This document shows, piece by piece, positions 1-7,613 of a DNA stretch of 43,211 nt (the first letter of the stretch is position 1; each line of letters begins with the position of its first letter). The position numbers were made by a program, and so were the translations under genes. Source of the DNA: Synergistaceae bacterium UBA5560 (GTDB lineage Bacteria > Synergistota > Synergistia > Synergistales > Aminiphilaceae); contig DIMS01000111.1 in NCBI GenBank assembly GCA_002425685.1, positions 1 through 43,211 of the forward strand, written 5' to 3'. The notes under the pieces are model-generated. The model was not told the DNA's origin. It did no database searches and saw nothing but the letters and a program-made list of their open reading frames with translations.

Positions 1-45
1 TGGAAAACCCGCAACGCACTGAGCCGGGTACCACACGAACGCCAG

Positions 46-97
46 AACAAAAACGAGACGTATTCGGGGGGCGAAACGCCCCCGAATACGTCTCTCG
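46..97 (-). terminator. Rho-independent terminator, minus strand
   Basis: A long inverted repeat has arms starting GAGACGTATTCGGGGG and ending CCCGAATACGTCTC, with one bulged G and a GAAA-type loop. Read on the minus strand it is followed by GTTTTTGTT (positions 54 to 46), as an intrinsic terminator should be. On the plus strand no T run follows. It lies about 160 bases beyond another terminator on the same strand, so it may end a separate transcript. Confidence 0.8.
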
Positions 98-253
98 GGA
101 CTCGTAACGACTCTCTCGCTCGATCAAGTGAATGAGGTTCGCTCTTTCTCACAAAACGGGTGCCCCGGCTGATACCCGCGCAATGAACTCTCCACAGACA
201 GGGAGGTATGACGGTTCGGTGGCATCGGTGAGAAGGGGAACGAGTCGATGCGC
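98..253 (-). other. Gene-free interval between two same-strand terminators
   Basis: No convincing reading frame with a ribosome-binding site is visible on either strand. The interval lies between two minus-strand intrinsic terminators. On the minus strand it has small hairpin arms (GCATCG with CGATGC near 224-253; CGGGT with ACCCG near 158-180). A small RNA ending at the 46-97 terminator is possible, but no clear promoter or known RNA family was recognised. Confidence 0.3.
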
Positions 254-291
254 ATAAAAAAAGTACTGTCGATACGAATCGGCAGTACTTT
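254..291 (-). terminator. Rho-independent terminator after the OmpH/Skp gene
   Basis: The arms AAGTACTGTCGAT (261-273) and ATCGGCAGTACTT (278-290) pair over 13 positions with one G-T wobble and a 4-base loop. On the minus strand the stem runs into a stretch of T (opposite the A run at 256-262). It sits about 25 bases past the stop codon of the OmpH/Skp gene and is its obvious transcript end. Confidence 0.85.
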
Positions 292-314
292 GGGAGACGA
301 CAAACGTGAAAACG

Positions 315-755
315 TTACTTCGACGCGGACTTCTTCAGTTCCTGAATGATATCGTTGGTGATGTCCTCACCGCCGAAGAAGACCATTCCCTTGTCGAGAA
401 CCAGTGTGATTCCCTTTGCCTTCGCCACGGCACGCATAGCAAGATCCACATCCTTGAAGAGGGGTTCCATGAGTTTGTTCTGCTCGGTTGCGGCCTCTTC
501 GCGTTTTTTCTGATAGATGTCCGCTTTCTTCTTGTTGTCCGACTCGGTCTCGATGGCCATTTTTGCCTCGTTCTGCTTCGATTCGACGACCTGCTGGATT
601 TTCTTCTGTGTTTCTTCGAACTTGGGGTGGTTGAACATGATCCTCTGGGGGTCAATGACGCCGATCTTTTCCGCCGCAAGTGCCACCCCACTCGCTACCC
701 CAGTGAGAACGACAACCGACAACACCAACAGGACGACTTTTCCGAACGCTTTCAT
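315..755 (-). CDS. OmpH/Skp family periplasmic chaperone
   Basis: A 146-residue protein of the OmpH/Skp family, periplasmic chaperones that hold unfolded outer-membrane proteins on their way to the BAM machinery. The N-terminus is a classic signal peptide (MKAFGKVV, a Leu/Val-rich core, then ALA-A near residue 26). The mature part starts with KIGVIDPQRI and continues as a charged Lys/Glu/Gln-rich helix (about residues 45-110), the coiled 'tentacle' of the family. The start at 755 was chosen because GAGGAGG lies about 10 bases upstream and because the signal peptide begins there; an in-frame ATG at 782 would add nine unlikely residues. It appears to be monocistronic, with a terminator just downstream. 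Its presence indicates a diderm cell. The family call is firm; an exact orthologue name is not assigned. Confidence 0.85.
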   Translation of the reverse strand: MKAFGKVVLLVLSVVVLTGVASGVALAAEKIGVIDPQRIMFNHPKFEETQKKIQQVVESKQNEAKMAIETESDNKKKADIYQKKREEAATEQNKLMEPLFKDVDLAMRAVAKAKGITLVLDKGMVFFGGEDITNDIIQELKKSASK

Positions 756-1059
756 TCCCCACGGACCTCCTCGAAAGTACATTCGTTTGCGATACCTTTT
801 TCCCTACACTCGGGAAATTGTACTCTGCGGAACAGCTCCCGTCTAGGTAGAAATGCTGAAACGCCACGGTTCTCCGGCTTGCATTCAGGCACGGCACACA
901 TCGCACACATTTTCGGACGTTTCTCTCCGGTACGGATCATGGTAGCATGATTCAGCACGGAGAACGGCAATTCGTTGAAACGGCAGACGCTCCGTTTGTG
1001 TGGAAACCACCCCGCCACCCGCTCAAAAATCCTTGCCCGACACGCTGGAGGGATAGGTC
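756..1059. other. Intergenic region between divergent genes
   Basis: About 300 bases separate the minus-strand OmpH/Skp gene from the plus-strand DUF3343 gene. Promoters for both should lie here, but I see no hexamer pair good enough to call. Frames open here on both strands lack ribosome-binding sites and recognisable protein features. Confidence 0.5.
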
Positions 1060-1281
1060 ATGTCCTGCATCGCCACTTTTGAGACGACCCACATGGCGCT
1101 CCGCTTCGAAAAAATGTGCCGCGCCTCTGGAATTAACGCCCGCATAACGCCGGTCCCACGTGAACTCTCCGCAAGCTGCGGTCTTGCCTGCCGCTTTCCC
1201 TGCGAAGCCCGAGACCACATTCGGGCTCTCTGTGAGAAAAATCACGTCGAGGTTGCGGAGTACCACAGAATGGAAGAGTGA
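1060..1281 (+). CDS. DUF3343 / putative Se-S carrier-like protein
   Basis: A 73-residue protein matching the DUF3343 family, annotated in domain databases as a putative Se/S carrier. Family hallmarks are visible: an opening strand with a Phe-x-Thr-Thr-His segment (FETTHMALRFEK, residues 7-18), the segment ITPVPREL (29-36), and the SASCGLACRF cysteine region (37-46) where the family's CG pair sits. GGAGG stands about 8 bases before the ATG, supporting this start. The gene is alone on the plus strand, divergent from OmpH/Skp and convergent with pseC. Selenium-handling partners (selD, yedF) are not in the window, so a role in selenium or sulfur transfer is family annotation only. The family call is fairly secure and the function is unproven. 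Confidence 0.75.
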   Translation: MSCIATFETTHMALRFEKMCRASGINARITPVPRELSASCGLACRFPCEARDHIRALCEKNHVEVAEYHRMEE

Positions 1282-1359
1282 CGGAACACGGACAATCAAA
1301 CCCGTTCACGAAGAGACGGACATGGACGGTTCCGGTCCGTGGCAGCGTCGCTTTACACC

Positions 1360-2541
1360 TCACATCTTTTCCAGTATTCTGCGGAGTTCTTCGACCACAC
1401 GAGAAACATCGTCGTTTTCCATGGAAGGGAAAAGTGGCAAGGAGATTTCCCCCCCGTAGAGGCGCTCCGCCACGGGGAAATCCCCTTCCTTCCAGCCGAA
1501 ACGTTCCCGGTAATACCGGTGCAGATGGACGGGAAGATAATGTACCTGCACGCCGATACCAACCTTCCGCAATTCCTCGAAAAGGCGTTTCCGCACTGCA
1601 GGATCGAAGTTCGCCGCGTAGAGATGATAGGCATGTCCAGGGTGAGCGGGAGGCGTTTCGACGACAGGCGCGGACGTCTTTCCGTTCAGTTCCGGCAACA
1701 GGCGGTCGTAACGCGCCGCCAGTTCCCGTCTCCGGGAGACGAAGGCATCGAGCCGGCGCAACTGGCTGAGGCCAAGGGCGGAGCCGAGATCCGTAAGCCG
1801 GTAGTTGTAGCCCAGGTCCTGCATCTCCGTGTACCAGGGACCGTGAGGTTCCGTCCGCATCTGCGCGGGATCCTTGGTGATGCCGTGGGAACGGAACAGG
1901 CGAAGCCGCCGGGCGAACTCGTCGTCGTCGGTCACCACCATACCTCCTTCCCCGGTGGTGATGTGCTTCACCGGATGGAAGCTGAACACAGTCATGTCCG
2001 CATCCCTGCCCACTTTGCGTCCTTCCCGCTCGCCTCCGAGAGTGTGGCAGGCATCTTCAATGAGAACAGCTCCAACTTGCTTCGCCAAAGCCCGGAAAGA
2101 CTCCAGCGGCAGAGGAAATCCGGTAAAACTCACGGGAACAATGGCCTTCGTCCGGTCGGAAACGACCTTTTGCGCGGCTGCCGGATCCAGGCACCATGTC
2201 TCCGGCGCAATGTCGGCAAAGCGCGGAATACCTCCCATGTACAGCACAGCATTGCTCGTCGCCGCGAACGTCATTGGGGGAACAATGACCTCGTCACCGT
2301 GCCCGACGCCGGCGGCATACATGGCACCGTGCAGTGCCGCCGTTCCACTGGAAAAGCTCACTGCGTGACAGACGCCCACTTTTTCCGCCAGAGCATTTTC
2401 GAAGGCATCCACCGTGGGACCCATGGTCAACCAGTCCCCTTTGAGAATGGCCACTACGGCAGCGATATCCTCATCGTCGATCCATTGATGCCCGTAGGGA
2501 AGAAACGCCTGTTTTTCCGCCAAGGTCATACCCCTTTCCAT
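1360..2541 (-). CDS. pseC: UDP-4-amino-4,6-dideoxy-N-acetyl-L-altrosamine transaminase (PseC)
   Basis: A 393-residue PLP enzyme of the DegT/DnrJ/EryC1/StrS group, second step of pseudaminic acid synthesis: it aminates the 4-keto sugar made by PseB, using glutamate. Visible marks are LPYGHQWIDDEDI near the start, FSSGTAALH (cofactor phosphate pocket), VLIEDACHTLGG with the PLP-ring Asp, and FHPVKHITTGEGG with the catalytic Lys at about residue 192. The C-terminal GVQVHYLPVHLHRYYRE stretch is typical of PseC. The start is uncertain: ATGs at 2541 and 2529 lack a well-spaced ribosome site, while an ATG at 2640 has GGAAAG upstream but would add a non-conserved tail. It follows pseG by about 350 bases on the same strand and faces the DUF3343 gene. 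The related alternative is another sugar aminotransferase of this family, but the PseB/G/H/I context favours PseC. Confidence 0.85.
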   Translation of the reverse strand: MERGMTLAEKQAFLPYGHQWIDDEDIAAVVAILKGDWLTMGPTVDAFENALAEKVGVCHAVSFSSGTAALHGAMYAAGVGHGDEVIVPPMTFAATSNAVLYMGGIPRFADIAPETWCLDPAAAQKVVSDRTKAIVPVSFTGFPLPLESFRALAKQVGAVLIEDACHTLGGEREGRKVGRDADMTVFSFHPVKHITTGEGGMVVTDDDEFARRLRLFRSHGITKDPAQMRTEPHGPWYTEMQDLGYNYRLTDLGSALGLSQLRRLDAFVSRRRELAARYDRLLPELNGKTSAPVVETPPAHPGHAYHLYAANFDPAVRKRLFEELRKVGIGVQVHYLPVHLHRYYRERFGWKEGDFPVAERLYGGEISLPLFPSMENDDVSRVVEELRRILEKM

Positions 2542-2895
2542 CCGGTTCGGTTCCGTCCCGATTCTTTCGTTTTTGAACTTCATCTCCATGCGAAAACGCT
2601 TGCGGATTCGCACCGATTCTATCCCGCCGAAGAAAACCATCCGATATCTTTCCGGTATAAAGGCTTATCCCGGGAAGATCGATAACAATGGACTGCACTG
2701 AAAAATAAACACGCCTCCTGCCCCGCAATCACGCGGCGTTCTCCGTAAGCCCCGCCTCGATTGCGTGGAAAATTGCGATGTTCCCCGCCTCCCTTCAAGT
2801 CTTCACATGGCATTGTGAACGAGAAGGTAAAGGAGGTAACGATGACGGCAAGAGGAAAACAACCCGCCACAGACAAACAGGCGAACATGCGAGCT
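2542..2895. other. Intergenic region between pseG and pseC
   Basis: A 350-base gap inside an otherwise compact cluster. On the minus strand GCAATC and GATTGC arms near 2725-2765 enclose GGCG/CGCC, with a T-rich TTTATTTTT shortly after, which could be a weak terminator for pseG. On the plus strand a textbook AAAGGAGGTAACG-ATG occurs (ATG at 2842), but the frame it opens runs antisense into pseG and has no recognisable product. The gap may mark a deleted or decayed gene. Confidence 0.4.
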
Positions 2896-3861
2896 TCAGT
2901 GTCTGTCCTCCAACCACGCCCTCACCGTCCGCGCAACCTCGACGGCTCCATTGAGATTGACGGACGGATCCGGTTTTTTCCACTCCCGGGACAGCACTCG
3001 GGCCACGTCTTCTCCGGTGAAGGTTCCCCATTCTCCCAGATTTTTCCCAAGTCCGCGTTGCTCGATGAGCCCCCCGATACGACACTGATTTGACGCGACC
3101 TGAAAAACTGCGAGGGGCTTTTCGAGAGCAAGAGCCTCGTAGGCGGACACACTGGAGGTACAAAGGACAAAACCCGCTCCGGCCAACAGACGCGGATACT
3201 CCTCGGGAGCCACGAGGAGACGCACCTGAGGAAGGAAACGCGCATGTTGCCGGGCACGTTCGCGCTCCCCAGGAGGAACAAAAGGACCGAGCACAGCAAC
3301 CAGCGGCGGAAAAGTCGGACGCCACCACTCGAGAAACGTGCTCGTCACGAAACGGATGTCCGCACTGCCCGCAGCGAGAAAAACATACTCGCCGCTTTGC
3401 GGAGCAACGTCCGCGAAGACGGAGCGAAGCAGGGCATACCGAAGCCCCAGAAGGGAACGTTCCGGCGAGGTACCGTACCCCAACTCCTCGGCTCCCAGGT
3501 TGTAGTTCAACAACACCGAGGCGACCTCGTCAACGGGACGGTCTCGACAGTCGTCAATCACGCAGAGCGGCGCAACGGTTCGGAGTTCGCGGAGAAGCGA
3601 GAGCTCCGGAACGTAACTATCCACGACGATAAGATCGGGACGCTGCTTTCGCACAAGGTCAACAGCATCGGAAGCGAACAAGAGCGCTTCGGGGAGAGCC
3701 TCCACGAGCGCTTCCCGAGGCAACATCGCCAAGGCCGATTCGTTCACCATCCATCGGCATTGCAGCCCTTCCGCGTCGAAAGCCGTCGCCAGAGCGGCAC
3801 AGCGGGAGATATGACCGCCACCGATCCCGGGGCCCCCGTTCGAGAGGACAAGTACGCGCAT
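2896..3861 (-). CDS. pseG: UDP-2,4-diacetamido-2,4,6-trideoxy-L-altropyranose hydrolase (PseG)
   Basis: A 321-residue GT-B-fold hydrolase that removes UDP to release 2,4-diacetamido-2,4,6-trideoxy-L-altrose, the substrate of PseI. The N-terminal strand MRVLVLSNGG is followed by GIGGGHISRC, carrying the G-x-G-H-x-x-R signature with the catalytic His near residue 18. DLIVVDSYVP and CVIDDCRDRP follow the family pattern. The C-terminal half has LCTSSVSAYEALALEKPLAVF, the UDP-binding Ser-x-x-x-x-Glu segment. The start at 3861 is fixed by the conserved N-terminus; the upstream GTGAGAA is only a modest ribosome site. A perfect TATAAT box lies about 140 bases upstream. It is separated from pseH by a plus-strand ATPase gene, so it probably has its own promoter and leads pseC. 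Confidence 0.88.
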   Translation of the reverse strand: MRVLVLSNGGPGIGGGHISRCAALATAFDAEGLQCRWMVNESALAMLPREALVEALPEALLFASDAVDLVRKQRPDLIVVDSYVPELSLLRELRTVAPLCVIDDCRDRPVDEVASVLLNYNLGAEELGYGTSPERSLLGLRYALLRSVFADVAPQSGEYVFLAAGSADIRFVTSTFLEWWRPTFPPLVAVLGPFVPPGERERARQHARFLPQVRLLVAPEEYPRLLAGAGFVLCTSSVSAYEALALEKPLAVFQVASNQCRIGGLIEQRGLGKNLGEWGTFTGEDVARVLSREWKKPDPSVNLNGAVEVARTVRAWLEDRH

Positions 3862-3999
3862 TTTTCTCACGATTCTGTCTCCACACGTCGCCTCCGCACC
3901 GTTTTTTGTTCCAGAGAAGTGACCACGCAACAAAAAAAATACCCGCCGAAAAGTGCAAACCGCCCGTTGTTCTCCGCCGGTACGGCCTTCCGGGGCCTC

Positions 4000-4028
4000 A
4001 TTATATCCCGCTTGTGTTGTAGAATGAA
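4000..4028 (-). promoter_or_regulatory. Probable housekeeping promoter for pseG
   Basis: On the minus strand a perfect TATAAT (4000-4005) lies 17 bases after TTCATT (4023-4028), which matches three of six consensus -35 bases. Transcription would begin near 3993 and give a leader of about 130 bases before pseG. The neighbouring plus-strand ATPase gene starts divergently at 4162. Confidence 0.5.
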
Positions 4029-4161
4029 AGCATCGGCAGAACGGCAAGGAGTCCTGCGTACAAGGATGGATAACGCCGCCGCTTCTTGTTTCGGACCCTC
4101 AGAGCACTGCAAGAAAAGGCAAACATCCCTGGCGCTCCGACCCAGCGAGGAGGTTGTTTTC

Positions 4162-5712
4162 ATGCCCCGGAGCTTTTGCACCGAAGGCCCCATCGACAAG
4201 GAGCGGAACTACTACGTCCCCCGCACGGAACTGCTCGCGGTGGGGCTGAAGAAAGTGGAGGAATGGCGGTATTTCACCCTCACGGCTCCGCGCCAGAGCG
4301 GCAAGAGCACCTATTTCCAGTTTCTCGCGGACGAGATCCGCGCCTCCCGCCCCGCCTGGCTGCCCCTGTGGATCAGCTTCGAGGCCTACGGAGACAAGCG
4401 CGAGCCGGATTTTCTCAAGTCCTTCACCCGTGACCTGAACGTGGATCTCGAAACACAGGGAGAATCTTTCCGCTTCGCTTGCCCCTCCGATATGGAAGCG
4501 TGGAAGGATGAACTGCTGCGTCTGCGCGACAGCTCTCCCGAAGGGAGAGAACTCGTCCTCATCGTGGACGAAATTGAGGGACTCCGGAACCTCTCCCTCC
4601 TGAACTCTTTTTTGCACACCATCCGCAGCATTTATCACGTCCGGGAAGAGTTCCGTCTCCGGAGCGTCATTCTGGTGGGCGTGTCGAATATCACGGGAAT
4701 CCTCCAGAGCACCGCGAGCCCCTTCAACATCGCCGAGCAGATCACCATCCCCTACTTCACCCGGGAGGAGACCGAGGACCTTCTGCTTCAGCACACCCGG
4801 GAGACGGGGCAGACCTTCGACCCGGAGGTGCGCCGCCGTATCTGGAGCGACACCGCGGGACAGCCCGGCCTGGTGAACGCCCTCGCCCGGGACCTGGTGG
4901 AGAAAAAGGCCCCCGGAGGCGAACCCGTCACGGAAGCGCTCTTCTTCCGCACCCTCAACGACTTCCTCCGGTACTACACGGACAAGAACATCGCCAACGT
5001 GGTGAACAAGGCGAAACAGCACCCGGAGATCCTGCGACGCATCCTCTTCGACGGCCCCGTGGAGTTCACCACCTACGACGACCGGATCGCCTTTCTCAAG
5101 ACCAACGGCGTTATCGAGATCGGCGAGGAGAACGAGTGCGTCATCCCCGTTCCCCTTTATAAGAAATGTCTCTACGCCACCTTCAAGCCCTTCGAGAACG
5201 GCGAGCGGGAACGCTTCAAGGACCCCTTTCAGAGCGTTCGGGACTATCTCGATCCTTCGGGAACCCTCCGGATGGAACAGGTGCTCGACCGCTATGCCGC
5301 CTACGTTTTGGAGCGAGGCAACATCGTCTTCTCCCGGGGCAAAGTCCTCGAAGGCGTGTACCACTACAACCTCGACGCCTTTCTCGCCTCCTTCGCCGGA
5401 CTCCTTGGAGGACACGTCTTTCCCGAGGTTCCCGAAGGGGGCGGTCGGGTGGACCTTTTGGTCCTTCAGGGAGGCAAGCGGTGGATCGTGGAGGTGAAGC
5501 GCTTCACCGGCAAGGATGAGTTCGAGGCGGGCAAGGACCAGCTCGAAGCCTACCTGGAGCGCTCCGGTGAATCTGAGGGGTACTACGTGGTCTTCTCTCC
5601 CTACCACCAGGCCCAGGAGAAGGGCGAGGAAGTGCGCACCAAGGGCGGTGTCTCCAGGCGCCTCGTCTGGTGGATTCTTCCCGTGGCCGCTCCGGTACCG
5701 TCGGGGGAGTGA
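4162..5712 (+). CDS. AAA_35-like ATPase with C-terminal PD-(D/E)XK nuclease-like domain
   Basis: A 516-residue two-domain protein of unknown job. Residues about 10-250 form an AAA-like ATPase: a YYVPRTELL entry segment, a Walker A-like APRQSGKST (42-50) and Walker B LVLIVDEIE (131-139), followed by LVGVSNITG (171-179), a likely sensor strand. It resembles the AAA_35 ('AAA-like domain') group. The C-terminal third ends in a PD-(D/E)XK-like core: Asp431 in GGRVDLLVL, Glu444-x-Lys446 in IVEVKRF, and Gln460. AGGAGG about 9 bases upstream supports the ATG at 4162. It is the only plus-strand gene inside the sugar cluster, divergent from pseG and convergent with pseH, so it looks inserted. Proteins of this build are found scattered in anaerobes; a defence or mobile-element role is possible but not shown here. 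Confidence 0.75.
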   Translation: MPRSFCTEGPIDKERNYYVPRTELLAVGLKKVEEWRYFTLTAPRQSGKSTYFQFLADEIRASRPAWLPLWISFEAYGDKREPDFLKSFTRDLNVDLETQGESFRFACPSDMEAWKDELLRLRDSSPEGRELVLIVDEIEGLRNLSLLNSFLHTIRSIYHVREEFRLRSVILVGVSNITGILQSTASPFNIAEQITIPYFTREETEDLLLQHTRETGQTFDPEVRRRIWSDTAGQPGLVNALARDLVEKKAPGGEPVTEALFFRTLNDFLRYYTDKNIANVVNKAKQHPEILRRILFDGPVEFTTYDDRIAFLKTNGVIEIGEENECVIPVPLYKKCLYATFKPFENGERERFKDPFQSVRDYLDPSGTLRMEQVLDRYAAYVLERGNIVFSRGKVLEGVYHYNLDAFLASFAGLLGGHVFPEVPEGGGRVDLLVLQGGKRWIVEVKRFTGKDEFEAGKDQLEAYLERSGESEGYYVVFSPYHQAQEKGEEVRTKGGVSRRLVWWILPVAAPVPSGE

Positions 5713-5841
5713 CGGCTACAGCAGCTCTTCTCCTTCCTCGTGTTCCCTCATGCGCAACATGGCAATGAAGGGACACGCCTCTCTCTGTGTGCATGATCGC
5801 TGTATGCATGAGAGACTTCCAGAATTCAGATCTCCACAGGC

Positions 5842-6417
5842 TCAACGCGACAAGGCCCATTGCAGAATACGGTACTTCTCCGCCTCCCATTCGTCGCGGA
5901 GCATGCCGATCCACAAGAGGTCCCTTCGCTCGCCCGTCTCGCAAAGGACATGTTCCCGCCATCGTCCTTCCTGGGAAAAACCGGCTTTCAGATAAAGGTC
6001 CAACGCCTGGGCGTTCGTCGCAAGCACGGATGTATAAAGGCGTCTCAGATCCGTTTCTTCGAATCCCCAACGGAGAATCTCCGCCAAGAGAACCTTACCC
6101 AAGCCTTTTCCCAGAAATTCCTTTTCTCCGATGTACATCCCCCAATCGGAGTTTCCCGCACGCATGTCGAGATGATGCAACGAAACGACACCGAACGGTT
6201 TGTCATCCACATGGGCGACACGACAACGGGTCTCACCCGCGCCGCTCCGCTGTCCGGCAAGCCACGCCCCGTGCTCTTCCCGGGAAATCAAATGCTGCCG
6301 CAGCATTTGAGAACGAACGAAATCACTGTTCCGCCACTCCAGAATCCTCCATTGGATCTCGTCGGGGATCGCGGCGACGTCGAGAAAGGTTACGGCGGAC
6401 TTCTTCGAGGAAGGCAT
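5842..6417 (-). CDS. pseH: UDP-4-amino-4,6-dideoxy-N-acetyl-L-altrosamine N-acetyltransferase (PseH)
   Basis: A 191-residue GNAT-fold acetyltransferase that adds the second acetyl group from acetyl-CoA in pseudaminic acid synthesis, between PseC and PseG. PseH-like marks are ILEWRNSDFVRSQML followed by ISREEHGAWL near the N-terminus, GMYIGEKEFLGKGLGKVLL (the acetyl-CoA pyrophosphate loop, G-K-G-L-G-K) and NAQALDLYLKAGFSQEG at the end of the fold. ATG at 6417 is chosen; a GTG at 6423, two codons upstream, has the better-spaced GGGAG and may be the true start. It follows pseI with an apparent gene remnant in between and converges on the ATPase gene. No terminator was seen in the 129-base gap between them. 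Confidence 0.85.
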   Translation of the reverse strand: MPSSKKSAVTFLDVAAIPDEIQWRILEWRNSDFVRSQMLRQHLISREEHGAWLAGQRSGAGETRCRVAHVDDKPFGVVSLHHLDMRAGNSDWGMYIGEKEFLGKGLGKVLLAEILRWGFEETDLRRLYTSVLATNAQALDLYLKAGFSQEGRWREHVLCETGERRDLLWIGMLRDEWEAEKYRILQWALSR

Positions 6418-6484
6418 CAGCACCGACTCTCCCTTTGTCGATCTCTCGTTTCTACAAAAATCGGCGTTCCTTCTCTTCACTCTC

Positions 6485-6580
6485 TCAGCAATAATTTTTC
6501 GCTGTCTGAATCACGATAGGTTTTTCTCCCAGGATATGCGACAAAGGAGAATCGCCTGGCCCCAACAAAAGAACACGCAC
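6485..6580 (-). pseudogene. 5' stub of a probable sugar N-formyltransferase-like gene
   Basis: A 31-codon frame starts with GTG directly after the pseI stop (TGA-GTG) and has GGGAG about 9 bases upstream, so it carries a normal translation signal. Its peptide reads VRVLLLGPGDSPLSHIL and then ends in VIQTAKNYC before a TGA. That opening (a hydrophobic strand, then LGPxxSPL) resembles the N-terminus of methionyl-tRNA-formyltransferase-like sugar formyltransferases often found in nonulosonate and dideoxysugar clusters. The remaining 200 or so residues are absent; pseH begins about 70 bases on. I read it as the surviving 5' end of a deleted gene. It could instead be a chance or functional small peptide. 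Confidence 0.45.
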
Positions 6581-7612
6581 TCAGATCATCTCCCAGGTGA
6601 TCCACGCATCCGCCTCGATACGCCGCCGGGCGACCCGGCCCAGCACCAACGGCAAATGTTTCGGGCGAATGCCGAAACCAGGGCGTTTCGCGCACACCAT
6701 GTCTTCGGTGATGACCGTCCCCTCGGGAATTTCGACTGCCGCGTGAAGGCTTCTGCGCGCTTTCTGGTAAAATTCCAGCTCCTCCGGAGCAGGCCCGAGC
6801 TTTCGCCCGTCGCCCAGTGCGGCTTCCACTTCGCGAATCTGACGGACAAGCTCCGCGAGTTCATCGGGTTCGATGGCGAAAGGGTGGTCGGGTCCCTTCA
6901 TGGTCCGGTCCATAGTGAAATGTTTCTCGATCACCGACGCACCAAGAGCCACGGCGGCGACGCTCACATGAATTCCCCGGGTGTGGTCGGAAAGACCCGT
7001 GGGCACGCCGAAGGCACGGCCCAACGTTTCCATGCTCCGCAGGTTCATGATGTGCGCCGGTGCAGGATACACCGAAGCGCACTGAAGAAAGGCCACGTGC
7101 TCATTTCCCGCGTCCCTGGACGTCACATAGGCATCCTCTATTTCCTCCATCGAGGCAAGGCCGGTGGAGATGAGGAGCGGCTTTCCCTTGGAGGCGCAAT
7201 AATGAATCAGGGGAAGATCCACAATCTCAAAAGAGGCGATCTTGAACAACGCACTGACGGCGTCCAGCTCGTCCACGGCGGCGGCGTCGAACGGCGTGGC
7301 GAAGAAGAGGATGTTGCGCTCCTCGCAGTAGGCCGCCAGCTCGGGGAGCCAGTCCCGGGGAGTTTCGATCTCCTTGATAAGGGAAAAAAGGTCCTTGTCG
7401 TAACCGGAATGACGCGGCGTGTTGCGCGAATAGAGCGTCTCGGCGCTGTAGATCTGAAACTTCACCGCATCGGCCTTTGCTGCGACGGCAGCATCAATCA
7501 TCTCCTTCGCCAAAGAAAGAGAGCGATTATGATTCGCTCCTATTTCAGCGATGACAAAGGCCGGTGCTCCTCCGCCGATTTTTCTTTCATTCCGTACCTC
7601 GAGCACCTTCAT
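6581..7612 (-). CDS. pseI: Pseudaminic acid synthase (PseI, NeuB family)
   Basis: A 343-residue NeuB-family synthase that condenses phosphoenolpyruvate with the 6-deoxy-diacetamido hexose released by PseG, giving the nine-carbon acid. The TIM-barrel part shows FVIAEIGANHN, AVKFQIYSAETL, FFATPFD, KIASFEI, LISTGLASMEEI, SDHT and VIEKHFTMDR, all standard NeuB landmarks with metal- and PEP-binding residues. The last 55-60 residues are an antifreeze/SAF-like domain (RRSLHAAVEIPEGTVI, then RPGFGI). ATG at 7612 sits one base after the TAA of the upstream aminotransferase, with GAGG about 10 bases before it, so the two are translationally linked. Family assignment is firm. Specificity for pseudaminic rather than legionaminic or sialic acid rests on the neighbouring pseB, pseC, pseG and pseH. 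Confidence 0.9.
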   Translation of the reverse strand: MKVLEVRNERKIGGGAPAFVIAEIGANHNRSLSLAKEMIDAAVAAKADAVKFQIYSAETLYSRNTPRHSGYDKDLFSLIKEIETPRDWLPELAAYCEERNILFFATPFDAAAVDELDAVSALFKIASFEIVDLPLIHYCASKGKPLLISTGLASMEEIEDAYVTSRDAGNEHVAFLQCASVYPAPAHIMNLRSMETLGRAFGVPTGLSDHTRGIHVSVAAVALGASVIEKHFTMDRTMKGPDHPFAIEPDELAELVRQIREVEAALGDGRKLGPAPEELEFYQKARRSLHAAVEIPEGTVITEDMVCAKRPGFGIRPKHLPLVLGRVARRRIEADAWITWEMI

Positions 7613-7613
7613 C

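Noticed and set aside
98..253. Possible glycine- or tetrahydrofolate-type riboswitch suggested by a GGAGAG motif
   Set aside because: The other conserved segments of those aptamers are missing and no matching gene lies downstream on that strand.
4099..5607. 502-codon minus-strand frame opposite the ATPase-nuclease gene
   Set aside because: The plus-strand frame has Walker motifs and a good ribosome site; the antisense frame has neither.
3862..5841. Insertion sequence or transposon carrying the ATPase gene
   Set aside because: No transposase, terminal inverted repeats or target duplications are visible around the gene.
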